Of a stretch of DNA of 64,000 bases, positions 41,401 to 54,439 are shown in pieces. The stretch is from contig JAZGUH010000411.1 of assembly GCA_037893225.1 (NCBI GenBank), forward strand, positions 1 through 64,000, given 5' to 3'. The stretch's first letter is position 1. Every line of letters begins with the position of its first letter. The DNA is from Hippasteria phrygiana (lineage: Eukaryota > Echinodermata > Asteroidea > Valvatida > Goniasteridae). Under the pieces are notes generated by a model. It did no database searches. It saw only the letters and a list, made by a program, of their open reading frames with translations, and was not told the origin of the DNA. Both the position numbers and the translations under genes were made by a program.

Positions 41401-43782
41401 GTAGCGCCAGATCTAAGCTATCCATACATGTCAAAATTACTGAATTTGGTTGATATTTCATGCAATTATGAATGAGTAAAGCAAGTCCATACCCCAGGGA
41501 ATTTGACATGCATGGAGCAATAAATAGAAGGTAATATGCACACAGATGTTGGCCGGAAAGAAAATAAACATTGCGAGGTTTGAATTTTCTCCACAAGTGT
41601 TAACTCTAAGAAGCCGCCGATAATTGCAACATGTAGCGCCAGATCTAAGCTATCCATACATGTCAAAATTACTGTATTTGGTTGATATTTCATGCAATTA
41701 TGAATGAGTAAAGCAAGTCATACCCTAGGGAATTTGACAGGCATGGAGCAATAAATAGAAGGTAATATGCACACAGATGTTGGCCGGAAAGAAAATATAC
41801 ATTGCGAGGTTTGAATTTTCTCCACAAGTTTTAACTCTAAGAAGCCGCCGATAATTGCAACATGTAGCGCCAGATCTAAGCTATCCATACATGTCAAAAT
41901 TACTGAATTTGGTTGATATTTCATGCAATTATGAATGAGTAAAGCAAGTCCATACCCCAGGGAATTTGACATGCATGGAGCAATAAATAGACGGTTACAT
42001 GTACACAGATGTTGGCCGGAAAGAAAATAAACATTGCGAGGTTTGAATTTTCTCCACAAGTCTTAACTCTAAGAAGCCGCCGATAATTGCAACATGTAGC
42101 GCCAGATCTAAGCTATCCATACATGTCAAAATTACTGAATTTGGTTGATATTTCATGCAATTATGAATGAGTAAATCAAGTCCATACCCCAGGGAATTTG
42201 ACATGCATGGAGCAATAAATAGAAGGTAACATGTACACAGATGTTGGCCGGAAAGAAAATAAACATTGCGAGGTTTGAATTGTCTCCACAAGTTTTAACT
42301 CTAAGAAGCCGCCGATAATTGCAACATGTAGCGCCAGATCTAAGCTATCCATACATGTCAACATTACTGAATTTGGTTGATATTTCATGCAATTATGAAT
42401 GAGTAGAGCAAGTCCATACCACAGGGAATTTGACATGCATGGAGCAATAAATAGACGGTAACATGTACACAGATGTTGGCCGGAAAGAAAATAAACATTG
42501 CGAGGTTTGAATTGTCTCCACAAGTGTTAACTCTAAGAAGCCGCCGATAATTGCAACATGTAGCGCCAGATCTAAGCTATCCATACATGTCAAAATTACT
42601 GAATTTGGTTGATATTTCATGCAATTATGAATGAGTAAAGCAAGTCATACCCTAGGGAATTTGACAGGCATGGAGCAATAAATAGAAGGTAATATGCACA
42701 CAGATGTTGGCCGGAAAGAAAATATTCATTGCGAGGTTTGAATTTTCTCCACCAGTTTTAACTCTAAGAAGCCGCCGATAATTGCAACATGTAGCGCCAG
42801 ATCTAAGCTATCCATACATGTCAAAATTACTGAATTTGGTTGATATTTCATGCAATTATGAATGAGTAAAGCAAGTCCATACCCCAGGGAATTTGACATG
42901 CATGGAGCAATAAATAGACGGTTACATGTACACAGATGTTGGCCGGAAAGAAAATAAACATTGCGAGGTTTGAATTTTCTCAACAAGTCTTAACTCTAAG
43001 AAGCCGCCGATAATTGCAACATGTAGCGCCAGATCTAAGCTATCCATACATGTCAAAATTACTGAATTTGGTTGATATTTCATGCAATTATGAATGAGTA
43101 AAGCAAGTCCATACCCCAGGGAATTTGACATGCATGGAGCAATAAATAGAAGGTAATATGCACACAGATGTTGGCCGGAAAGAAAATAAACATTGCGAGG
43201 TTTGAATTTTCTCCACAAGTGTTAACTCTAAGAAGCCGCCGATAATTGCAACATGTAGCGCCAGATCTAAGCTATCCATACATGTCAAAATTACTGAATT
43301 TGGTTGATATTTCATGCAATTATGAATGAGTAAAGCAAGTCATACCCTAGGGAATTTGACAGGCATGGAGCAATAAATAGAAGGTAATATGCACACAGAT
43401 GTTGGCCGGAAAGAAAATATACATTGCGAGGTTTGAATTTTCTCCACAAGTTTTAACTCTAAGAAGCCGCCGATAATTGCAACATGTAGCGCCAGATCTA
43501 AGCTATCCATACATGTCAAAATTACTGAATTTGGTTGATATTTCATGCAATTATGAATGAGTAAAGCAAGTCCATACCCCAGGGAATTTGACATGCATGG
43601 AGCAATAAATAGACGGTTACATGTACACAGATGTTGGCCGGAAAGAAAATAAACATTGCGAGGTTTGAATTTTCTCCACAAGTGTTAACTCTAAGAAGCC
43701 GCCGATAATTGCAACATGTAGCGCCAGATCTAAGCTATCCATACATGTCAAAATTACTGAATTTGGTTGATATTTCATGCAA
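38454..43782 (-). repeat. Mixed higher-order units, 23 monomers
   Basis: Order: 38454 C, 38685 D2, 38917 G, 39149 H, 39380 D, 39612 D2, 39844 G, 40076 H, 40307 D, 40539 A, 40771 B, 41003 C, 41234 D, 41466 E, 41698 H, 41929 D, 42161 mosaic A, 42393 B', 42625 C2, 42856 D, 43088 E, 43320 H, 43551 D2. A 4-mer D2 G H D is duplicated in tandem (38685 and 39612, 927 bp apart). Private bases include C at 39245 and T at 41675, plus GTAAATCAAG near 42175 and GTAGAGC near 42406. Confidence 0.83.
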
Positions 43783-46700
43783 TTATGAATGAGTAAAGCA
43801 AGTCATACCCCAGGGAATTTGACAGGCATGGAGCAATAAATAGAAGGTAATATGCACACAGATGTTGGCCGGAAAGAAAATATTCATTGCGAGGTTTGAA
43901 TTTTCTCCACCAGTTTTAACTCTAAGAAGCCGCCGATAATTGCAACATGTAGCGCCAGATCTAAGCTATCCATACATGTCAAAATTACTGAATTTGGTTG
44001 ATATTTCATGCAATTATGAATGAGTAAAGCAAGTCCATACCCCAGGGAATTTGACATGCATGGAGCAATAAATAGACGGTTACATGTACACAGACGTTGG
44101 CCGGAAAGAAAATAAACATTGCGAGGTTTGAATTTTCTCCACAAGTCTTAACTCTAAGAAGCCGCCGATAATTGCAACATGTAGCGCCAGATCTAAGCTA
44201 TCCATACATGTCAAAATTACTGAATTTGGTTGATATTTCATGCAATTATGAATGAGTAAAGCAAGTCCATACCCCAGGGAATTTGACATGCATGGAGCAA
44301 TAAATAGAAGGTAATATGCACACAGATGTTGGCCGGAAAGAAAATAAACATTGCGAGGTTTGAATTTTCTCCACAAGTGTTAACTCTAAGAAGCCGCCGA
44401 TAATTGCAACATGTAGCGCCAGATCTAAGCTATCCATACATGTCAAAATTACTGAATTTGGTTGATATTTCATGCAATTATGAATGAGTAAAGCAAGTCA
44501 TACCCTAGCGAATTTGACAGGCATGGAGCAATAAATAGAAGGTAATATGCACACAGATGTTGGCCGGAAAGAAAATATACATTGCGAGGTTTGAATTTTC
44601 TCCACAAGTTTTAACTCTAAGAAGCCGCCGATAATTGCAACATGTAGCGCCAGATCTAAGCTATCCATACATGTCAAAATTACTGAATTTGGTTGATATT
44701 TCATGCAATTATGAATGAGTAAAGCAAGTCCATACCCCAGGGAATTTGACATGCATGGAGCAATAAATAGACGGTTACATGTACACAGATGTTGGCCGGA
44801 AAGAAAATAAACATTGCGAGGTTTGAATTTTCTCCACAAGTCTTAACTCTAAGAAGCCGCCGATAATTGCAACATGTAGCGCCAGATCTAAGCTATCCAT
44901 ACATGTCAAAATTACTGAATTTGGTTGATATTTCATGCAATTATGAATGAGTAAAGCAAGTCCATACCCCAGGGAATTTGACATGCATGGAGCAATAAAT
45001 AGACGGTAACATGTACACAGATGTTGGCCGGAAAGAAAATAAACATTGCGAGGTTTGAATTGTCTCCACAAGTCTTAACTCTAAGAAGCCGCCGATAATT
45101 GCAACATGTAGCGCCAGATCTAAGCTATCCATACATGTCAAAATTACTGAATTTGGTTGATATTTCATGCAATTATGAATGAGTAAAGCAAGTCCATACC
45201 CCAGGGAATTTGACATGCATGGAGCAATAAATAGAAGGTAATATGCACACAGATGTTGGCCGGAAAGAAAATAAACATTGCGAGGTTTGAATTTTCTCCA
45301 CAAGTGTTAACTCTAAGAAGCCGCCGATAATTGCAACATGTAGCGCCAGATCTAAGCTATCCATACATGTCAAAATTACTGAATTTGGTTGATATTTCAT
45401 GCAATTATGAATGAGTAAAGCAAGTCATACCCTAGGGAATTTGACAGGCATGGAGCAATAAATAGAAGGTAATATGCACACAGATGTTGGCCGGAAAGAA
45501 AATATACATTGCGAGGTTTGAATTTTCTCCACAAGTTTTAACTCTAAGAAGCCGCCGATAATTGCAACATGTAGCGCCAGATCTAAGCTATCCATACATG
45601 TCAAAATTACTGAATTTGGTTGATATTTCATGCAATTATGAATGAGTAAAGCAAGTCCATACCCCAGGGAATTTGACATGCATGGAGCAATAAATAGACG
45701 GTTACATGTACACAGATGTTGGCCGGAAAGAAAATAAACATTGCGAGGTTTGAATTTTCTCCACAAGTCTTAACTCTAAGAAGCCGCCGATAATTGCAAC
45801 ATGTAGCGCCAGATCTAAGCTATCCATACATGTCAAAATTACTGAATTTGGTTGATATTTCATGCAATTATGAATGAGTAAAGCAAGTCATACCCTAGGG
45901 AATTTGACAGGCATGGAGCAATAAATAGAAGGTAATATGCACACAGATGTTGGCCGGAAAGAAAATATACATTGCGAGGTTTGAATTTTCTCCACAAGTT
46001 TTAACTCTAAGAAGCCGCCGATAATTGCAACATGTAGCGCCAGATCTAAGCTATCCATACATGTCAAAATTACTGAATTTGGTTGATATTTCATGCAATT
46101 ATGAATGAGTAAAGCAAGTCCATACCCCAGGGAATTTGACATGCATGGAGCAATAAATAGAAGGTAATATGCACACAGATGTTGGCCGGAAAGAAAATAA
46201 ACATTGCGAGGTTTGAATTTTCTCCACAAGTGTTAACTCTAAGAAGCCGCCGATAATTGCAACATGTAGCGCCAGATCTAAGCTATCCATACATGTCAAA
46301 ATTACTGAATTTGGTTGATATTTCATGCAATTATGAATGAGTAAAGCAAGTCATACCCTAGGGAATTTGACAGGCATGGAGCAATAAATAGAAGGTAATA
46401 TGCACACAGATGTTGGCCGGAAAGAAAATATACATTGCGAGGTTTGAATTTTCTCCACAAGTTTTAACTCTAAGAAGCCGCCGATAATTGCAACATGTAG
46501 CGCCAGATCTAAGCTATCCATACATGTCAAAATTACTGAATTTGGTTGATATTTCATGCAATTATGAATGAGTAAAGCAAGTCCATACCCCAGGGAATTT
46601 GACATGCATGGAGCAATAAATAGACGGTTACATGTACACAGATGTTGGCCGGAAAGAAAATAAACATTGCGAGGTTTGAATTTTCTCCACAAGTCTTAAC

Positions 46701-48415
46701 TCTAAGAAGCCGCCGATAATTGCAACATGTAGCGCCAGATCTAAGCTATCCATACATGTCAAAATTACTGAATTTGGTTGATATTTCATGCAATTATGAA
46801 TGAGTAAAGCAAGTCCATACCCCAGGGAATTTGACATGCATGGAGCAATAAATAGACGGTAACATGTACACAGATGTTGGCCGGAAAGAAAATAAACATT
46901 GCGAGGTTTGAATTGTCTCCACAAGTGTTAACTCTAAGAAGCCGCCGATAATTGCAACATGTAGCGCCAGATCTAAGCTATCCATACATGTCAAAATTAC
47001 TGAATTTGGTTGATATTTCATGCAATTATGAATGAGTAAAGCAAGTCATACCCTAGGGAATTTGACAGGCATGGAGCAATAAATAGAAGGTAATATGCAC
47101 ACAGATGTTGGCCGGAAAGAAAATATTCATTGCGAGGTTTGAATTTTCTCCACCAGTTTTAACTCTAAGAAGCCGCCGATAATTGCAACATGTAGCGCCA
47201 GATCTAAGCTATCCATACATGTCAAAATTACTGAATTTGGTTGATATTTCATGCAATTATGAATGAGTAAAGCAAGTCCATACCCCAGGGAATTTGACAT
47301 GCATGGAGCAATAAATAGACGGTTACATGTACACAGATGTTGGCCGGAAAGAAAATAAACATTGCGAGGTTTGAATTTTCTCCACAAGTCTTAACTCTAA
47401 GAAGCCGCCGATAATTGCAACATGTAGCGCCAGATCTAAGCTATCCATACATGTCAAAATTACTGAATTTGGTTGATATTTCATGCAATTATGAATGAGT
47501 AAAGCAAGTCCATACCCCAGGGAATTTGACATGCATGGAGCAATAAATAGAAGGTAATATGCACACAGATGTTGGCCGGAAAGAAAATAAACATTGCGAG
47601 GTTTGAATTTTCTCCACAAGTGTTAACTCTAAGAAGCCGCCGATAATTGCAACATGTAGCGCCAGATCTAAGCTATCCATACATGTCAAAATTACTGAAT
47701 TTGGTTGATATTTCATGCAATTATGAATGAGTAAAGCAAGTCCATACCCCAGGGAATTTGACATGCATGGAGCAATAAATAGACGGTAACATGTACACAG
47801 ATGTTGGCCGGAAAGAAAATAAACATTGCGAGGTTTGAATTGTCTCCACAAGTGTTAACTCTAAGAAGCCGCCGATAATTGCAACATGTAGCGCCAGATC
47901 TAAGCTATCCATACATGTCAAAATTACTGAATTTGGTTGATATTTCATGCAATTATGAATGAGTAAAGCAAGTCATACCCTAGGGAATTTGACAGGCATG
48001 GAGCAATAAATAGAAGGTAATATGTACACAGATGTTGGCCGGAAAGAAAATATACATTGCGAGGTTTGAATTTTCTCCACAAGTTTTAACTCTAAGAAGC
48101 CGCCGATAATTGCAACATGTAGCGCCAGATCTAAGCTATCCATACATGTCAAAATTACTGAATTTGGTTGATATTTCATGCAATTATGAATGAGTAAAGC
48201 AAGTCCATACCCCAGGGAATTTGACATGCATGGAGCAATAAATAGACGGTTACATGTACACAGATGTTGGCCGGAAAGAAAATAAACATTGCGAGGTTTG
48301 AATTTTCTCCACAAGTCTTAACTCTAAGAAGCCGCCGATAATTGCAACATGTAGCGCCAGATCTAAGCTATCCATACATGTCAAAATTACTGAATTTGGT
48401 TGATATTTCATGCAA
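43783..48415 (-). repeat. E-H-D rich zone, 20 monomers
   Basis: Order: 43783 C, 44014 D (AGACGTTGG), 44246 E, 44478 H, 44709 D, 44941 G (ending AAGTCTT), 45173 E, 45405 H, 45636 D, 45868 H, 46099 E, 46331 H, 46562 D, 46794 G, 47026 C2, 47257 D, 47489 E, 47721 G, 47953 H, 48184 D. The trimer E H D recurs at 44246, 45173 and 46099 with other monomers between. A and B are absent, unlike the blocks on either side. C at 44509 (CCCTAGCG) destroys the usual CCTAGG of this H monomer. Confidence 0.82.
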
Positions 48416-51400
48416 TTATGAATGAGTAAAGCAAGTCCATACCCCAGGGAATTTGACATGCATGGAGCAATAAATAGACGGTAACATGTACACAGATGTT
48501 GGCCGGAAAGAAAATAAACATTGCGAGGTTTGAATTGTCTCCACAAGTTTTAACTCTAAGAAGCCGCCGATAATTGCAACATGTAGCGCCAGATCTAAGC
48601 TATCCATACATGTCAACATTACTGAATTTGGTTGATATTTCATGCAATTATGAATGAGTAAAGCAAGTCCATACCACAGGGAATTTGACATGCATGGAGC
48701 AATAAATAGACGGTAACATGTACACAGATGTTGGCCGGAAAGAAAATAAACATTGCGAGGTTTGAATTGTCTCCACAAGTGTTAACTCTAAGAAGCCGCC
48801 GATAATTGCAACATGTAGCGCCAGATCTAAGCTATCCATACATGTCAAAATTACTGAATTTGGTTGATATTTCATGCAATTATGAATGAGTAAAGCAAGT
48901 CATACCCTAGGGAATTTGACAGGCATGGAGCAATAAATAGAAGGTAATATGCACACAGATGTTGGCCGGAAAGAAAATATTCATTGCGAGGTTTGAATTT
49001 TCTCCACCAGTTTTAACTCTAAGAAGCCGCCGATAATTGCAACATGTAGCGCCAGATCTAAGCTATCCATACATGTCAAAATTACTGAATTTGGTTGATA
49101 TTTCATGCAATTATGAATGAGTAAAGCAAGTCCATACCCCAGGGAATTTGACATGCATGGAGCAATAAATAGACGGTTACATGTACACAGATGTTGGCCG
49201 GAAAGAAAATAAACATTGCGAGGTTTGAATTTTCTCCACAAGTCTTAACTCTAAGAAGCCGCCGATAATTGCAACATGTAGCGCCAGATCTAAGCTATCC
49301 ATACATGTCAACATTACTGAATTTGGTTGATATTTCATGCAATTATGAATGAGTAAAGCAAGTCCATACCACAGGGAATTTGACATGCATGGAGCAATAA
49401 ATAGACGGTAACATGTACACAGATGTTGGCCGGAAAGAAAATAAACATTGCGAGGTTTGAATTGTCTCCACAAGTGTTAACTCTAAGAAGCCGCCGATAA
49501 TTGCAACATGTAGCGCCAGATCTAAGCTATCCATACATGTCAAAATTACTGAATTTCGTTGATATTTCATGCAATTATGAATGAGTAAAGCAAGTCATAC
49601 CCTAGGGAATTTGACAGGCATGGAGCAATAAATAGAAGGTAATATGCACACAGATGTTGGCCGGAAAGAAAATATTCATTGCGAGGTTTGAATTTTCTCC
49701 ACCAGTTTTAACTCTAAGAAGCCGCCGATAATTGCAACATGTAGCGCCAGATCTAAGCTATCCATACATGTCAAAATTACTGAATTTGGTTGATATTTCA
49801 TGCAATTATGAATGAGTAAAGCAAGTCCATACCCCAGGGAATTTGACATGCATGGAGCAATAAATAGACGGTTACATGTACACAGATGTTGGCCGGAAAG
49901 AAAATAAACATTGCGAGGTTTGAATTTTCTCCACAAGTCTTAACTCTAAGAAGCCGCCGATAATTGCAACATGTAGCGCCAGATCTAAGCTATCCATACA
50001 TGTCAACATTACTGAATTTGGTTGATATTTCATGCAATTATGAATGAGTAAAGCAAGTCCATACCACAGGGAATTTGACATGCATGGAGCAATAAATAGA
50101 CGGTAACATGTACACAGATGTTGGCCGGAAAGAAAATAAACATTGCGAGGTTTGAATTGTCTCCACAAGTGTTAACTCTAAGAAGCCGCCGATAATTGCA
50201 ACATGTAGCGCCAGATCTAAGCTATCCATACATGTCAAAATTACTGAATTTGGTTGATATTTCATGCAATTATGAATGAGTAAAGCAAGTCATACCCTAG
50301 GGAATTTGACAGGCATGGAGCAATAAATAGAAGGTTATATGCACACAGATGTTGGCCGGAAAGAAAATATTCATTGCGAGGTTTGAATTTTCTCTACCAG
50401 TTTTAACTCTAAGAAGCCGCCGATAATTGCAACATGTAGCGCCAGATCTAAGCTATCCATACATGTCAAAATTACTGAATTTGGTTGATATTTCATGCAA
50501 TTATGAATGAGTAAAGCAAGTCCATACCCCAGGGAATTTGACATGCATGGAGCAATAAATAGACGGTAACATGTACACAGATGTTGGCCGGAAAGAAAAT
50601 AAACATTGCGAGGTTTGAATTGTCTCCACAAGTTTTAACTCTAAGAAGCCGCCGATAATTGCAACATGTAGCGCCAGATCTAAGCTATCCATACATGTCA
50701 ACATTACTGAATTTGGTTGATATTTCATGCAATTATGAATGAGTAAAGCAAGTCCATACCACAGGGAATTTGACATGCATGGAGCAATAAATAGACGGTA
50801 ACATGTACACAGATGTTGGCCGGAAAGAAAATAAACATTGCGAGGTTTGAATTGTCTCCACAAGTGTTAACTCTAAGAAGCCGCCGATAATTGCAACATG
50901 TAGCGCCAGATCTAAGCTATCCATACATGTCAAAATTACTGAATTTGGTTGATATTTCATGCAATTATGAATGAGTAAAGCAAGTCATACCCTAGGGAAT
51001 TTGACAGGCATGGAGCAATAAATAGAAGGTAATATGCACACAGATGTTGGCCGGAAAGAAAATATTTATTGCGAGGTTTGAATTTTCTCCACCAGTTTTA
51101 ACTCTAAGAAGCCGCCGATAATTGCAACATGTAGCGCCAGATCTAAGCTATCCATACATGTCAAAATTACTGAATTTGGTTGATATTTCATGCAATTATG
51201 AATGAGTAAAGCAAGTCCATACCCCAGGGAATTTGACATGCATGGAGCAATAAATAGACGGTTACATGTACACAGATGTTGGCCGGAAAGAAAATAAACA
51301 TTGCGAGGTTTGAATTTTCTCCACAAGTCTTAACTCTAAGAAGCCGCCGATAATTGCAACATGTAGCGCCAGATCTAAGCTATCCATACATGTCAACATT

Positions 51401-54400
51401 ACTGAATTTGGTTGATATTTCATGCAATTATGAATGAGTAAAGCAAGTCCATACCACAGGGAATTTGACATGCATGGAGCAATAAATAGACGGTAACATG
51501 TACACAGATGTTGGCCGGAAAGAAAATAAACATTGCGAGGTTTGAATTGTCTCCACAAGTGTTAACTCTAAGAAGCCGCCGATAATTGCAACATGTAGCG
51601 CCAGATCTAAGCTATCCATACATGTCAAAATTACTGAATTTGGTTGATATTTCATGCAATTATGAATGAGTAAAGCAAGTCATACCCTAGGGAATTTGAC
51701 AGGCATGGAGCAATAAATAGAAGGTAATATGCACACAGATGTTGGCCGGAAAGAAAATATTCATTGCGAGGTTTGAATTTTCTCCACCAGTTTTAACTCT
51801 AAGAAGCCGCCGATAATTGCAACATGTAGCGCCAGATCTAAGCTATCCATACATGTCAAAATTACGGAATTTGGTTGATATTTCATGCAATTATGAATGA
51901 GTAAAGCAAGTCCATACCCCAGGGAATTTGACATGCATGGAGCAATAAATAGACGGTTACATGTACACAGATGTTGGCCGGAAAGAAAATAAACATTGCG
52001 AGGTTTGAATTTTCTCCACAAGTCTTAACTCTAAGAAGCCGCCGATAATTGCAACATGTAGCGCCAGATCTAAGCTATCCATACATGTCAACATTACTGA
52101 ATTTGGTTGATATTTCATGCAATTATGAATGAGTAAAGCAAGTCCATACCACAGGGAATTTGACATGCATGGAGCAATAAATAGACGGTAACATGTACAC
52201 AGATGTTGGCCGGAAAGAAAATAAACATTGCGAGGTTTGAATTGTCTCCACAAGTGTTAACTCTAAGAAGCCGCCGATAATTGCAACATGTAGCGCCAGA
52301 TCTAAGCTATCCATACATGTCAAAATTACTGAATTTGGTTGATATTTCATGCAATTATGAATGAGTAAAGCAAGTCATACCCTAGGGAATTTGACAGGCA
52401 TGGAGCAATAAATAGAAGGTAATATGCACACAGATGTTGGCCGGAAAGAAAATATTCATTGCGAGGTTTGAATTTTCTCCACCAGTTTTAACTCTAAGAA
52501 GCCGCCGATAATTGCAACATGTAGCGCCAGATCTAAGCTATCCATACATGTCAAAATTACTGAATTTGGTTGATATTTCATGCAATTATGAATGAGTAAA
52601 GCAAGTCCATACCCCAGGGAATTTGACATGCATGGAGCAATAAATAGACGGTTACATGTACACAGATGTTGGCCGGAAAGAAAATAAACATTGCGAGGTT
52701 TGAATTTTCTCCACAAGTCTTAACTCTAAGAAGCCGCCGATAATTGCAACATGTAGCGCCAGATCTAAGCTATCCATACATGTCAAAATTACTGAATTTG
52801 GTTGATATTTCATGCAATTATGAATGAGTAAAGCAAGTCCATACCCCAGGGAATTTGACATGCATGGAGCAATAAATAGAAGGTAATATGCACACAGATG
52901 TTGGCCGGAAAGAAAATAAACATTGCGAGGTTTGAATTTTCTCCACAAGTGTTAACTCTAAGAAGCCGCCGATAATTGCAACATGTAGCGCCAGATCTAA
53001 GCTATCCATACATGTCAAAATTACTGAATTTGGTTGATATTTCATGCAATTATGAATGAGTAAAGCAAGTCCATACCACAGGGAATTTGACATGCATGGA
53101 GCAATAAATAGACGGTAACATGTACACAGATGTTGGCCGCAAAGAAAATAAACATTGCGAGGTTTGAATTGTCTCCACAAGTGTTAACTCTAAGAAGCCG
53201 CCGATAATTGCAACATGTAGCGCCAGATCTAAGCTATCCATACATGTCAAAATTACTGAATTTGGTTGATATTTCATGCAATTATGAATGAGTAAAGCAA
53301 GTCATACCCTAGGGAATTTGACAGGCATGGAGCAATAAATAGAAGGTAATATGCACACAGATGTTGGCCGGAAAGAAAATATTCATTGCGAGGTTTGAAT
53401 TTTCTCCACCAGTTTTAACTCTAAGAAGCCGCCGATAATTGCAACATGTAGCGCCAGATCTAAGCTATCCATACATGTCAAAATTACTGAATTTGGTTGA
53501 TATTTCATGCAATTATGAATGAGTAAAGCAAGTCCATACCCCAGGGAATTTGACATGCATGGAGCAATAAATAGACGGTTACATGTACACAGATGTTGGC
53601 CGGAAAGAAAATAAACATTGCGAGGTTTGAATTTTCTCCACAAGTCTTAACTCTAAGAAGCCGCCGATAATTGCAACATGTAGCGCCAGATCTAAGCTAT
53701 CCATACATGTCAACATTACTGAATTTGGTTGATATTTCATGCAATTATGAATGAGTAAAGCAAGTCCATACCACAGGGAATTTGACATGCATGGAGCAAT
53801 AAATAGACGGTAACATGTACACAGATGTTGGCCGGAAAGAAAATAAACATTGCGAGGTTTGAATTGTCTCCACAAGTGTTAACTCTAAGAAGCCGCCGAT
53901 AATTGCAACATGTAGCGCCAGATCTAAGCTATCCATACATGTCAAAATTACTGAATTTGGTTGATATTTCATGCAATTATGAATGAGTAAAGCAAGTCAT
54001 ACCCTAGGGAATTTGACAGGCATGGAGCAATAAATAGAAGGTAATATGCACACAGATGTTGGCCGGAAAGAAAATATTCATTGCGAGGTTTGAATTTTCT
54101 CCACCAGTTTTAACTCTAAGAAGCCGCCGATAATTGCAACATGTAGCGCCAGATCTAAGCTATCCATACATGTCAAAATTACTGAATTTGGTTGATATTT
54201 CATGCAATTATGAATGAGTAAAGCAAGTCCATACCCCAGGGAATTTGACATGCATGGAGCAATAAATAGACGGTTACATGTACACAGATGTTGGCCGGAA
54301 AGAAAATAAACATTGCGAGGTTTGAATTTTCTCCACAAGTCTTAACTCTAAGAAGCCGCCGATAATTGCAACATGTAGCGCCAGATCTAAGCTATCCATA

Positions 54401-54439
54401 CATGTCAAAATTACTGAATTTGGTTGATATTTCATGCAA
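48416..54439 (-). repeat. Trimer zone B'-C2-D (695-bp period)
   Basis: After A at 48416 the trimer B' C2 D3 starts at 48648, 49343, 50038, 50733, 51428 and 52123, each 695 bp apart, then again at 53050 and 53745 after one inserted E at 52818. The third position is A in the 50038 unit and plain D in the 52123 and 53745 units. D3, a D monomer ending TCAACATT, occurs only here. Private marks include C at 49557, GGTTATATG near 50335, G at 51866 and C at 53140. C2 carries CCTAGG, which should appear once per 695 bp. Confidence 0.87.
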
